Made by a program: the position numbers and the translations under genes. The notes beneath the pieces are model-generated. The model did no database searches. It saw nothing but the letters and a program-made list of their open reading frames with translations, and was not told where the DNA came from. From Burkholderiales bacterium 67-32 (lineage in GTDB: Bacteria; Pseudomonadota; Gammaproteobacteria; Burkholderiales; Burkholderiaceae_B), in assembly GCA_001898625.1 (NCBI GenBank), contig MKUP01000027.1, positions 62,001 through 126,000 of the forward strand: a stretch of DNA of 64,000 nucleotides. Direction: 5' to 3'. Position 1 is the first letter of the stretch. Each line of letters starts with the position of its first letter. This document shows positions 25,860 through 33,874 of the stretch, piece by piece.

Positions 25860-26528
25860 ATGGATAGCAAGGACATCGTGCGGCGCATGCAGCGCATCGA
25901 CAGCTGCGCCTTTTCGGATGCGCTGGACAAGCTGGGATTGAAAGGGACGGTGACGGGCCTGCCCCGGCGCGCCGCGAGTCGCCGCATCGCCGGGCGGGTG
26001 GTGACGCTCAAGCTGGTCGAGGCATCGCAGGCGCCCCGCCACGACGGGCCGCCCCGGCATCTGGGCACGACCGCCATCGAGTCGGCCGAGCCGGGCGACA
26101 TCGTCGTCGTCGAGCAGCGCACGGGCGTGGACGCGGGGTCGTGGGGCGGCATCCTGTCGCTGGGCGCGAAGCTGCGCGGCCTGGCGGGCGTGATCGCCGA
26201 CGGTCCGGTGCGCGACGCCGACGAGGCGCACGAGTACGACTTCCCCATTTATGCGCGCGCCACCACCGCGTTCACCGCGCGCGGCCGCGTGGCCGAGGCG
26301 GGCACCAACGTGCCGGTGCGGATCGGCGACGTGACCGTCGAGGCCGGCGACTACGCGGTCGCCGACAGCAGCGGCGCGGTGTTCATTCCCGCCGCCCAGG
26401 CCGAGGCCGTGCTGCGCGTGGCCGAGGAGATCGCCGCGCGCGAGGCCGCCATGGCCCGGGCGCTGATGGCCGGCCGCCGCATTACCGACGTGATGGGCGC
26501 CAACTACGAGAACATGCTGGCCCGCTGA
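25860..26528 (+). CDS. RraA/LigK-family class II aldolase-like protein, first of three
   Basis: A 222-residue RraA-fold protein. Metal-dependent members (LigK, ProA) cleave 4-carboxy-4-hydroxy-2-oxoadipate or 4-hydroxy-4-methyl-2-oxoglutarate into pyruvate and a 2-oxo acid; others are RNase E inhibitors or decarboxylases. The catalytic-region pattern WGGILSLGAKLRGLAGVIA then GPVRDADE retains the Arg-Asp pair. ATG 25,860 is chosen because AAGGGA stands 9 bases before it, while ATG 25,851 abuts that site. It is the least LigK-like of the three by eye. Confidence 0.85.
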   Translation: MDSKDIVRRMQRIDSCAFSDALDKLGLKGTVTGLPRRAASRRIAGRVVTLKLVEASQAPRHDGPPRHLGTTAIESAEPGDIVVVEQRTGVDAGSWGGILSLGAKLRGLAGVIADGPVRDADEAHEYDFPIYARATTAFTARGRVAEAGTNVPVRIGDVTVEAGDYAVADSSGAVFIPAAQAEAVLRVAEEIAAREAAMARALMAGRRITDVMGANYENMLAR

Positions 26529-26563
26529 GCGCGGACCGGCAACCAGGAACAACCGGAGAAGAC

Positions 26564-27214
26564 ATGGACAAGAACGTAGAACGCATCGCCAGGCTGGATA
26601 CCGCCACGCTGAGCGACGCGCTGGACCGGCTGGGCATCCCGGGCCAGTGCCATGGCATCAAGCCCCGCACCGCGGGCTTTCGCCTGGCGGGGCGTGCCTT
26701 CACCATCCTGTATGGCCCCGCCTCCACGCCGCCGGGCACGGTGGGCGACTTCATCGACGACGTGCCCGACGGCCACGTCGTCGTGCTGGACAACGGCGGG
26801 CGGGTGGACTGCACCGTGTGGGGCGACATCATGACCGAGATCGCCCATCGCCGGAAACTGGGCGGCACCGTGATCGACGGCATCTGCCGCGACGTGTCGC
26901 TGTGCATGGACCTGGGCTACCCGGTCTTCAGCCGCGACCACTGGATGCGCACCGGCAAGGATCGCGTGCAGGTCGAGGCCACCAACGTGCCGGTCAACAT
27001 CGGCAATGCCCGCGTCGCGCCGGGCGACCTGCTGCGCGGCGACGCCGACGGACTGATCGTGGTGCCGCAGGCGCACGAGGAAGCCGTGCTGGCGGCGGCC
27101 GAGGAAATCGAGAAGGTGGAGGACCGCATCCGCGAGGCGGTGCGGGGCGGCATGCGCCTGGACGACGCGCGGCGCGAGTTCGGTTACCACACCCTGCAGA
27201 CGAGGAAGAAATGA
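26564..27214 (+). CDS. RraA/LigK-family class II aldolase-like protein, second of three
   Basis: A 216-residue member of the same family. The N-terminal RIARLDTATLSDALDRLGIPG and the active-region VWGDIMTEIAHRRKLGG and GICRDV are kept, with the Arg-Asp pair intact. CCGGAGAAG lies close before the ATG at 26,564. It is clearly divergent from both neighbours, so the trio is not a recent duplication. It may accept a different side chain or act as a decarboxylase. The third gene overlaps its stop. Confidence 0.85.
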   Translation: MDKNVERIARLDTATLSDALDRLGIPGQCHGIKPRTAGFRLAGRAFTILYGPASTPPGTVGDFIDDVPDGHVVVLDNGGRVDCTVWGDIMTEIAHRRKLGGTVIDGICRDVSLCMDLGYPVFSRDHWMRTGKDRVQVEATNVPVNIGNARVAPGDLLRGDADGLIVVPQAHEEAVLAAAEEIEKVEDRIREAVRGGMRLDDARREFGYHTLQTRKK

Positions 27215-27888
27215 GCCAGAGCCGTTTTCCGTTCATGTCGCTGCCCACCGTGACGGTGGACATCGAGCGGCCCAGCCCGGCCCAGCTGGAGCAGGCCTCG
27301 GCGCTGCCCAGTTCGACCCTGCACGAAGCCGCCGGCAAGATCGGCGCGCTGCCGTCGGCGATCAAGCCGGTCCATCCCTCGTTCCGCATCTGCGGCGCCG
27401 CCGTGACGGTGCAGTCGCCGCCGGCCGACAACCTGTGGCTGCATCGCGCCATCGTCGCCGCCCGGCCGGGCGACGTGCTGGTGGTCCACGTCGGCGGGCA
27501 TTACGAGGCGGGCTACTGGGGCGAGGTCATGTCGCAGGCGGCCCGCGCCCGCGGCCTGGCGGGGCTGGTCATCGACGGCTGCGTGCGCGATGGCGCCATC
27601 CTGGAACGCTTCGGCTTTCCCGTCTTCGCGCGCGGCCTGTGCATACGGGGCACGGGCAAGGACTTCGATGCGCGCGGCTGGATCAACGCGCCGACGCTGT
27701 TCGGTGACGTGACCGTGCAGCCGGGCGACCTGATCGTCGGCGACACCGACGGCGTCGTCGCCATCCCCCGGGCCCGCGTCGACGAGGTCCTGGCCAAGGC
27801 CCGCCAGCGCGAGGAGGATGAAGCCCGCATCATCGAGCGCCTGGCGGCAGGTGAAAACTCCCTGGACATCTATAACTGGAACCGGTGA
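27211..27888 (+). CDS. 4-carboxy-4-hydroxy-2-oxoadipate / HMG aldolase-like protein (LigK/ProA type), third of three
   Basis: A 225-residue RraA-family protein and the best LigK/ProA candidate of the three. It has HVGGHYEAGYWGEVM, then GLVIDGCVRDGAILERFGF, then PVFARG, the pattern I recall for HMG/CHA aldolases. In that role it would split the LigJ product into pyruvate and oxaloacetate, ending the ring-cleavage route. The ATG overlaps the previous stop (ATGA). It ends five bases before the convergent mgtE stop, which marks the right edge of the catabolic region. Confidence 0.88.
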   Translation: MSQSRFPFMSLPTVTVDIERPSPAQLEQASALPSSTLHEAAGKIGALPSAIKPVHPSFRICGAAVTVQSPPADNLWLHRAIVAARPGDVLVVHVGGHYEAGYWGEVMSQAARARGLAGLVIDGCVRDGAILERFGFPVFARGLCIRGTGKDFDARGWINAPTLFGDVTVQPGDLIVGDTDGVVAIPRARVDEVLAKARQREEDEARIIERLAAGENSLDIYNWNR

Positions 27889-27892
27889 CCAG

Positions 27893-29362
27893 CTATAGGA
27901 GGAAGAGCGTCGCCAGGCCCAGGAAGATAAAGAACCCCATGGTGTCGGTCGCGAAGGTCAGCAGGACCGAGGAGCCGATGGCCGGGTCCTTGCCGAAGCG
28001 GCTGCGGGTCAGGGGGACCAGCATGCCTATGCAGGCGCCGACCAGCAGGTTCAGGACCATGGCGGCCATCATGACCAGGCCGAGCGAATAGCGGCCGGAG
28101 ATCGCCCAGGCGAACAGGGCGGCCACCGCGCCGCCGCCCAATCCGACCGTCAGTGCGATTTCCAGTTCGCGGCGTACCAGCTTGCCGACGTTGGCCGCGT
28201 TGATGCGGCCCACCGCCAGCGCCCGGATGATCAGGGTCATGGTCTGGTTGCCCGAGTTGCCGCCGATGCCGGCGACGATGGACATCAGGAAGGCCAGGAT
28301 GACGATGTGGCCCACGGTGTCCTCGAAGCGCGAGGCGACGAAGGCGGCGGTCGAGGCGGTGCACAGGTTGACCAGCAGCCAGGGCGCGCGGTTGCGGATG
28401 GCCTGCGGGATGGGCGCGAAGATGTCCTCTTCCTGCAGACCGGCCTTGGACAGCGCCTGCTCGTCCGAGGCCTCGCGGATCACGTCCACCACCTCGTTCA
28501 CGGTCACGCGCCCGATCAGGCGGCCCACGGCGTCCACCACCGGCGCCGACACCAGGTCGTAGCGCTCGAACGCGGCGGCGGCCTCGTCGGCCTCGTCCAG
28601 CGGCGCCAGGGTCAGGATTTCGGTTTCCATGACGTCGACCACCTGCGTGTCGGGGTCGCTGACGATGAGGCGGTTGATGGCCAGGCTGCCCATCAGCTTG
28701 TCGTGCCGGTCGACCACGAAGATCTGGTCGGTGTGGTCGGGCAGTTCCTGCAGGCGCCGCAGGTAGCGCAGCACCACTTCCAGCGTGACGTCGTTGCGCA
28801 CGCGGACCATCTCGAAGTCCATGATGGCCCCGACCGAATCCTCGGGGTAGCTCATGACTTCGGTCAGGCGCGCGCGTTCCTCGTCGGTCAGGCCCTTCTG
28901 GACCTCGGCCACCACCTCGGGCGGCAGGTCGGGGGCCAGGTCGGCCAGCTCGTCGGCCTCGAGGTTCTCGGTCGCGGCGACCAGTTCCTCCTGGTCCATG
29001 GTCGAGATGAGCGACTCGCGGACCCAGTCGGCCACTTCGAGCAGGATCTCGCCGGCCCGTTCGGGGCGGACCAACTGCCAGACTGCCTGCCGGTCTTCCT
29101 TGGGCAGCGATTCGAGGATGAAGGCGATGTCGGCCGGATGCAGGTCCTCGAGCAGCGCGCCGAGTTCGGCGTCATGCTGGCGATGGACCAGGGCCTCGAC
29201 CAGCGGGGCGCGGGTATCGCCGGCTTCCTGCCGGTGGACCAGTTCTTCGACCAGGTGCTGGCGTCGCAGCAGTTCCTGGACATGCTCCAGGGCTTCCTGG
29301 GCATCTTCGGGCTCGAGCCGGTTGCGCTCGAGGGATTTGAGTTGGGTTGCTTGTTCGACCAT
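27893..29362 (-). CDS. mgtE: MgtE magnesium transporter
   Basis: A 489-residue Mg2+ channel of the inner membrane. In order: an N-terminal helical MgtE_N domain (DVLHPADIAFILESLP-like repeats, about 40-140), two CBS domains (about 145-270; VRNDVTLEVVLRYLRRLQ and RYDLVSAPVVDAVGRLIG) and five membrane helices to the C terminus (IVAGIGGNSGNQTMTLIIRA contains the GN-rich pore segment). ATG 29,362 is used; an in-frame GTG at 29,392 falls in a hairpin. The cytoplasmic domains gate the channel by Mg2+ binding. Housekeeping gene. Confidence 0.95.
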   Translation of the reverse strand: MVEQATQLKSLERNRLEPEDAQEALEHVQELLRRQHLVEELVHRQEAGDTRAPLVEALVHRQHDAELGALLEDLHPADIAFILESLPKEDRQAVWQLVRPERAGEILLEVADWVRESLISTMDQEELVAATENLEADELADLAPDLPPEVVAEVQKGLTDEERARLTEVMSYPEDSVGAIMDFEMVRVRNDVTLEVVLRYLRRLQELPDHTDQIFVVDRHDKLMGSLAINRLIVSDPDTQVVDVMETEILTLAPLDEADEAAAAFERYDLVSAPVVDAVGRLIGRVTVNEVVDVIREASDEQALSKAGLQEEDIFAPIPQAIRNRAPWLLVNLCTASTAAFVASRFEDTVGHIVILAFLMSIVAGIGGNSGNQTMTLIIRALAVGRINAANVGKLVRRELEIALTVGLGGGAVAALFAWAISGRYSLGLVMMAAMVLNLLVGACIGMLVPLTRSRFGKDPAIGSSVLLTFATDTMGFFIFLGLATLFLL

Positions 29363-29377
29363 CGCGCGGGAAAACAC

Positions 29378-29399
29378 AAGACGGCCCCGCACGGGCCTT
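29378..29399 (-). promoter_or_regulatory. Small leader hairpin before mgtE
   Basis: On the minus strand GGCCC-gtgcg-GGGCC, extended by AA/TT, is followed by GTCTTGTGTTTTCCC and then the mgtE ATG about 20 bases on. It resembles an attenuator or terminator stem, but no known Mg2+ riboswitch is recognisable. Confidence 0.25.
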
Positions 29400-29616
29400 G
29401 GGTCTGGCGCCTGACGCGGGCGGACTCAGATGGGGCTCGAACGGAGGCCGGGGAACAAAAGGCCGGCTGGTAGTAAGGGTCTAGGTCGTGGCTGTGAGGC
29501 CATACCGGGAAAGCAGCACGCATGCACTGCGAAGTTGACGACGCCGCAATTGTACGCGCGCCACATGACATTCGTCCGCGCGGCCCCGCCGGTTGGCGCG
29601 CTTGGTTGCAATTGCG

Positions 29617-30402
29617 TCACGGAATGGCCGCGCCCGGCATCCAGCGCAGCAGGCGGTCGGTGCGCGAGGCGAGATAGGCCGAGCCCCGGTTCTTGTCGTA
29701 GAAACGGGGGCGGGGCAGCATGGAAGCCAGCCGCGCGGCCTGGTAGGACGACAGGTTGGCGGCCGAGGTATTGAAATAGTGGCGTGCCGCGGCCTCGGCG
29801 CCGAAGACGCCCTCGCCCCACTCGGCGATGTTCAGGTACAGCTCCAGGATGCGCTGCTTGGTCATGACCAGCTCGATCATGTAGGTGATGACCACTTCCT
29901 GGCCCTTGCGCAGGTAGTTGCGGGAGTTGGACAGGAACAGGTTCTTGGCGACTTGCTGGGTGATGGTGGAGCCGCCGCGCATGGGCCGCGAAGGCGGCTT
30001 GCGGCCGCGCGCCATCGCGCGTTCGGTCGCTTCGGCCAACTGGCGGTTGTGGTCGTAGGCCTTCTCGACCGCGTTCCAGTCTATGCCGCCATGTTCCAGG
30101 AAATTGGCGTCCTCGGCGGCCACGGCGGCGCGCTTGAGGTTGTTGCTGATGCGGCCGTAGTCCGCCCACTGGTAGCTCAGGCGCCGGTGGGGATCGCGCT
30201 CCTGCAAGCGCGACAGCTCGCTGCGCATGACCGAGGTCGTGCCCGGCGGCATATAGGCATACCAGAGCACCCAGCCGAACAGCCAGACCTGATATAGCAG
30301 CACCAGCGCCACCGCGGCCAGCACCAGGCGCATGGCCATGCCCGTGGCACGGACGGCCAGCGAGCGGCGGCGGATGGGGCGCGCGGGGCGGCGGGGAGGC
30401 AT
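29617..30402 (-). CDS. mtgA: Monofunctional biosynthetic peptidoglycan transglycosylase
   Basis: A 261-residue GT51 enzyme that polymerises lipid II into glycan strands at the inner membrane. One membrane helix (about 22-45, LVLAAVALVLLYQVWLFGW) anchors it. The GT51 motifs follow: EDANFLEHGG (catalytic Glu), RGGSTITQQVAKNLFL, RKGQEVVITYMIEL and KQRILELYLNIAEWGEG. The start lies one base after the aroE stop, so the two are translated from one transcript with the tonB-like gene. Confidence 0.95.
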   Translation of the reverse strand: MPPRRPARPIRRRSLAVRATGMAMRLVLAAVALVLLYQVWLFGWVLWYAYMPPGTTSVMRSELSRLQERDPHRRLSYQWADYGRISNNLKRAAVAAEDANFLEHGGIDWNAVEKAYDHNRQLAEATERAMARGRKPPSRPMRGGSTITQQVAKNLFLSNSRNYLRKGQEVVITYMIELVMTKQRILELYLNIAEWGEGVFGAEAAARHYFNTSAANLSSYQAARLASMLPRPRFYDKNRGSAYLASRTDRLLRWMPGAAIP

Positions 30403-30403
30403 G

Positions 30404-31243
30404 TCAGGACGATAGCAGCTGGCGCAGCGCGGCCAGCACCGGCGCCGGATCGGGCCGCACGCCGCGCCAGATGTGGAAGCTCTCGGCTGCCTGGCCGACC
30501 AGCATGCCCAGGCCGTCGGCGGTGGCCGAGGCGCCGTCGGCCACCGCCTGGCGTAGGAAGGCGGTGGGGCGGGCGGCGTACATCAGGTCGTAGGCCATCG
30601 CGCCCGGGGCGTAGGCGCCGGCGGGCAGGGGCGGGGCCTGGTCGTCCAGGCTGCTGGCGGTGGCGTTGATCACGAGGTCCCAGCCACCGCTGGCCGGCAG
30701 GTCGGCATAGCCGCTGCCTCGCAGCGTGGCCTGCCCGGCCGGGAACGCGGCCGCCAGTTCCTCGGCGCGGGCCGCCGTGCGGTTGGCGATGTCGATGCGG
30801 GCGCAGCCGGCCTCGATCAGCGGCAGCAGGATGCCGCGCGCGGCGCCGCCAGCCCCGGCCAGCAGCACGCGCGCACCGGCCAGGCGCGCGCCCAGCCGCC
30901 GCAGGTCGGCGATCAGGCCGACGCCGTCGGTATTGCAGCCGTGCAGCCGTCCGTCGGCCATCCACAGCGTGTTGACCGCCCCGGCCGCCATGGCGCGGGG
31001 GCTCAGGTGGGCGCGGGCCAGTTCGAAGGCCTGCAGCTTGAAGGGGACGGTCACGTTCAGCCCGCCGCCGCCCGCCGCGAAGAATCCGGCCACCTGGGCG
31101 GCGAAGTCGTCGACGGGCGCGCAGATGGCCTCGTAGGTGAGGTCCTGGCCGGTCTGCTGGGCGAACCGCGCGTGTATCCAGGGCGATTTGCTGTGGGCAA
31201 CGGGGTTGCCGATGACGGCGTAGCGGGTGGGAGCGGAGGACAT
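30404..31243 (-). CDS. aroE: Shikimate dehydrogenase
   Basis: A 279-residue NADP enzyme reducing 3-dehydroshikimate to shikimate. The N-terminal VIGNPVAHSKSPWIH substrate-binding segment carries the Ser-x-Ser site; NVTVPFK holds the catalytic Lys, and GAGGAARGI the nucleotide loop, followed by NRTAARAEEL. The start overlaps the tonB-like stop by one base (TGATG), and mtgA follows directly. Housekeeping gene of aromatic amino-acid synthesis. Confidence 0.95.
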   Translation of the reverse strand: MSSAPTRYAVIGNPVAHSKSPWIHARFAQQTGQDLTYEAICAPVDDFAAQVAGFFAAGGGGLNVTVPFKLQAFELARAHLSPRAMAAGAVNTLWMADGRLHGCNTDGVGLIADLRRLGARLAGARVLLAGAGGAARGILLPLIEAGCARIDIANRTAARAEELAAAFPAGQATLRGSGYADLPASGGWDLVINATASSLDDQAPPLPAGAYAPGAMAYDLMYAARPTAFLRQAVADGASATADGLGMLVGQAAESFHIWRGVRPDPAPVLAALRQLLSS

Positions 31244-32229
31244 CAGCCGGGTTTCGCGAGTAGCTTGTCGTTGGTGAAGTACCAGGTGCGCGTGATGGCC
31301 AGTACGTCGGTGTCGCGCGCGACCTGGGGCGGAAACGGAGCGAACGGCGTGGCCAGCGCGACGATGCGCCTGGCCGCGTCGTTGAGTATTTTATGTTCCG
31401 AAGGCTTGTCGATGTCCATGCGTTCGACGGTGCCGTCGCTGCGTATATATACCGTCATGCGCAGGGAGCCGTACACCTTGCCGCGGGCCGCCGCCGGATA
31501 GTTCTGGTTGCCCAGCGTCTCGACCCGCTGCCGCCATTGCTCGACGTACACCGCGAAGCGGTATTCCGAGGTGGACGGGGCGAAGAAGTGCCGGCGCGGG
31601 CGCTTGTTGTAATCGTCGACGCGCTGGGAGATCTCGGCGAACTGGCGGGCGAGCTGCTCCGCCCGGACCTGGGTGGGATTGCGCTCGGCGGCGGGGGCGC
31701 CCAGCGGGCCGGGAGGCGTGGGTGCCTGGCCGTGGTCGCGCGACAGCGAGGCGGTCAGGCGGCGCTGCTCGGCTTCCAGCGCGGCCTGGCGCTGCTGCAG
31801 TTCGGCCAGCAGCTTGCCGTCGCGGCTGGCGGCCGCGTGCGGCACCGGCGCCTTGGCATGCCCGGACGCGGCATCGCCGCCGCCATCGCTGGCGACCTGG
31901 GCCCGCAGTTGGGCCTGGGCCGGGGCGTGGCCGGTGCCGGCGTTGAGCAGCACCACTTCCAGTCCGTCGTCGCGCTCGGGGCGCGTGGGCCGGGGCGCGG
32001 TGAAATGCAGCGCGAACAGGATGAGGTGGGCGAACAGCGAGATCGCCAGGGCACTCATCAGATAACGCCGGTCGGGGCGGGTGGTCCAGTCCTCGGCCAG
32101 TTGGTCGAGGACGCGCGCGCCGGCGCGCCGAAGCCGGCGCGGCAGCGGATCCTGCGTGGAAGAAGGCCGGGGGCCGGAGGCCGCGGGCTTGCCGTCAGGG
32201 GGGAGGGGGGGGGCGGGGGGATGCGACAC
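31243..32229 (-). CDS. TonB-family energy transducer
   Basis: A 328-residue protein. A proline-rich N terminus (1-55) is followed by one membrane helix (about 58-76, MSALAISLFAHLILFALHF), a long Ala/Gln-rich periplasmic linker with a coiled-coil segment, and a C-terminal TonB-like domain (about 225-320, YPAAARGKVYGSLRMTVYI). It would couple the proton gradient to outer-membrane receptors. The start is GTG at 32,229 with a weak ribosome site; TACAAT lies only about 7 bases upstream, so a later start is possible. Codons 4-11 are almost pure C runs, including nine in a row. It precedes aroE and mtgA in one operon. Confidence 0.82.
   Translation of the reverse strand: MSHPPAPPLPPDGKPAASGPRPSSTQDPLPRRLRRAGARVLDQLAEDWTTRPDRRYLMSALAISLFAHLILFALHFTAPRPTRPERDDGLEVVLLNAGTGHAPAQAQLRAQVASDGGGDAASGHAKAPVPHAAASRDGKLLAELQQRQAALEAEQRRLTASLSRDHGQAPTPPGPLGAPAAERNPTQVRAEQLARQFAEISQRVDDYNKRPRRHFFAPSTSEYRFAVYVEQWRQRVETLGNQNYPAAARGKVYGSLRMTVYIRSDGTVERMDIDKPSEHKILNDAARRIVALATPFAPFPPQVARDTDVLAITRTWYFTNDKLLAKPG
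32198..32220 (+). repeat. Homopolymeric G tracts (6, 9 and 6) at the tonB-like start
   Basis: On the plus strand GGGGGG-A-GGGGGGGGG-C-GGGGGG; on the coding strand these are C runs within codons 4-11 of the TonB-family gene. Slippage in the nine-base run would shift the frame. Confidence 0.85.
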
Positions 32230-32246
32230 CCCGCGATTGTAAAGCG

Positions 32247-33197
32247 TCAGGCGGGAGCGGATGGCCGCACGGCGTAGCGCGGCGGGCGGCCCGCAAGGCC
32301 GTCTTCCAGGCTCTCGAGCATCATGTCGAGCTGCACCAGGATGGCGGCGGGCGAGCGGCCCGAGATGTGGGGCGTCAGCACGACGTTGTCCATGCCCGCC
32401 AGCTCGGCCAGCAGCGCGGCGGGCGGCTCGGGCTCTTCCTCGAGCACGTCCAGGCCGGCGCCGGCCAGTTGTCCGGCGCGCAGCGCCTCCAGCAGGTCGT
32501 CGGTCTTGAGCACCGATCCGCGCGCGACGTTGATGACGACGCCGCCGGGCCCCAGAGCCTGGAACATCTCGCGGTTCAACAGGTGGCGCGTGCGCGGGCC
32601 GCCAGGGCAGCAGGCGAACAGGAAATCGCTGTTGCGGGCGAGTTCCAGCGGGTCGGCGTAGTAGGTCCCCGGCGCGCCGGGCTTGGGGGACGGGTTGTGG
32701 TAGCCGATGTCGGCCCCGCAGGCGGCGGCGCGGTCGGCCACCATCCGGCCGATCTGGCCCAGGCCGATGACGCCCACCCGGGACTTGTTCAGGCTGGGGC
32801 GGGGCGCGCGCAGCGAGGTCCAGGCTTCGCCGCGGGCCAGCCGGTTGCCCAGGGCGCGCAGGCCGCGCGCGACCGCGAGGGCGAGGCCGATCGCATGGTC
32901 GGCCACCGTGGCGGCATTGGCGCCGGGGGCGTTCGTGACCACGATGCCCCGGGCATGGGCGCCGGCGATGTCGATGTTCTCGGTGCCCGCGCCCATGGAA
33001 CAGATCACGCGCAGCCGGGGCAGCTTGTCCATTTGCGCGGCGGTCAGGCCGATCGATCCATTGGTGACCACCGCTTCGACGTCGGCGGTGGCGCCGTCGC
33101 CGAAGTCCGATGCGCTTTCGTGCAGGTGATAGTGGCGCGCGATACCGTCGCGCAGCGCGGGCGGCAGGGGAATGGTGGTCAGGACGTGTCGGGTCAT
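32247..33197 (-). CDS. D-isomer-specific 2-hydroxyacid dehydrogenase (NAD(P)), second copy
   Basis: A 316-residue 2-oxo acid / D-2-hydroxy acid oxidoreductase of the GhrB/hydroxypyruvate reductase type. GLGQIGR marks the nucleotide fold (about 148-154); the catalytic residues fit Arg in VARGSVL, Glu in LEEEPEPP and His in LTPHISGRS, the standard TPH form unlike the copy at 6658. It lies 51 bases after the VOC protein gene on the same strand, and the tonB-like gene follows after 17 bases. It belongs to the second catabolic module; its substrate is unknown. Confidence 0.9.
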   Translation of the reverse strand: MTRHVLTTIPLPPALRDGIARHYHLHESASDFGDGATADVEAVVTNGSIGLTAAQMDKLPRLRVICSMGAGTENIDIAGAHARGIVVTNAPGANAATVADHAIGLALAVARGLRALGNRLARGEAWTSLRAPRPSLNKSRVGVIGLGQIGRMVADRAAACGADIGYHNPSPKPGAPGTYYADPLELARNSDFLFACCPGGPRTRHLLNREMFQALGPGGVVINVARGSVLKTDDLLEALRAGQLAGAGLDVLEEEPEPPAALLAELAGMDNVVLTPHISGRSPAAILVQLDMMLESLEDGLAGRPPRYAVRPSAPA

Positions 33198-33248
33198 GGG
33201 GGGTTCCAGGGATGGGCGGTGCGCCGCGCGCGGCGCATGGGGACCGTT

Positions 33249-33656
33249 TCAGCCGGCCGGCTTGACTTCCTTCACGGCGCCCTTCCAGCCATTTTCCGTG
33301 ATGTCGAAGACCGTGCCGTCCGGCATCCGGTATTTGACCTCATAAAACACGTTGGGGTCGGTTTCCTTGCGGCCGGTCAGGTAGGTGCCGCCGGCTTCGG
33401 TGATGCGCTTCTCGGCGGCTTCCAGGTCGTCGACCCACATGCCGAAGTGGATCACGCCGCGCACGTCCTTCAGGCCCGCGTAGCCGGGCACGGTCTCGTT
33501 GGCGAAGTTCAGCAGCGCCACGTTCATGACGCCGTCCGTCATGTAGACGCCCCGCATGGCCTTGCCGGCGCGCGTCATGCCAAAGGCTTTTTCGAAGAAT
33601 TGGGCGGCGGCTTCGGGATCTTCCACCGAGAGGGCGATGTGCCTGAGTTTTTCCAT
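33249..33656 (-). CDS. VOC/glyoxalase superfamily protein
   Basis: A 135-residue single-domain vicinal-oxygen-chelate protein: two beta-alpha-beta-beta-beta units, starting EKLRHIALSVEDPEAAAQFF (His6 a likely metal ligand), with VIHFGMWVDDLEAAEKRI opening the second unit and PDGTVFDITENGW ending it (Glu a likely ligand). The family includes glyoxalase I, epimerases and extradiol dioxygenases; the short length fits an isomerase or lyase-like member better than a dioxygenase. It is divergent from the Bug receptor across a structured 218-base region. Confidence 0.88.
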   Translation of the reverse strand: MEKLRHIALSVEDPEAAAQFFEKAFGMTRAGKAMRGVYMTDGVMNVALLNFANETVPGYAGLKDVRGVIHFGMWVDDLEAAEKRITEAGGTYLTGRKETDPNVFYEVKYRMPDGTVFDITENGWKGAVKEVKPAG

Positions 33657-33682
33657 GAGTGCTCCTGGTCGTTCAAGGGATC

Positions 33683-33704
33683 AAAAATGGGGCTTCCCAT
33701 TTTT
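33683..33704. promoter_or_regulatory. Inverted repeat in the VOC/Bug divergent region
   Basis: AAAAATGGG, loop GCTT, CCCATTTTT: a perfect nine-base inverted repeat 27 bases from the VOC protein start. It could be an operator or a transcript hairpin. Confidence 0.4.
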
Positions 33705-33724
33705 TGGTGTTCCATTCTATATTA

Positions 33725-33738
33725 CAGGTATACCAAAA
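33725..33738. promoter_or_regulatory. GGTATACC palindrome (motif B-like)
   Basis: CAGGTATACCAAAA contains the perfect palindrome GGTATACC, similar to the TGGTA/TACCA half-sites at 7731. TTTTGGT (33,702-33,708) and ACCAAAA (33,732-33,738) form a wider inverted pair. Candidate operator between the VOC gene and the Bug operon. Confidence 0.45.
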
Positions 33739-33874
33739 TTAGAAAAGGATTTTTGTTGTTGGTTTATTGAATACCTAAAATTGATTTGGCATGTAAGTTG
33801 CATCGAATGTCTCCGTGTGACCCGGCGCCTCGGGCGAGTGCGTCATGGGCCACCCCACCAATCTGGAGCTCGGA

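Noticed and set aside
25851-26528. ATG at 25,851 as start of the first RraA-like gene
   Set aside because: The AAGGGA ribosome site ends immediately before it, leaving no spacing; ATG 25,860 is at the right distance.
29363-29616. Mg2+ riboswitch (M-box) before mgtE
   Set aside because: Only one short stem is visible; the conserved M-box core and its multi-helix layout are not there.
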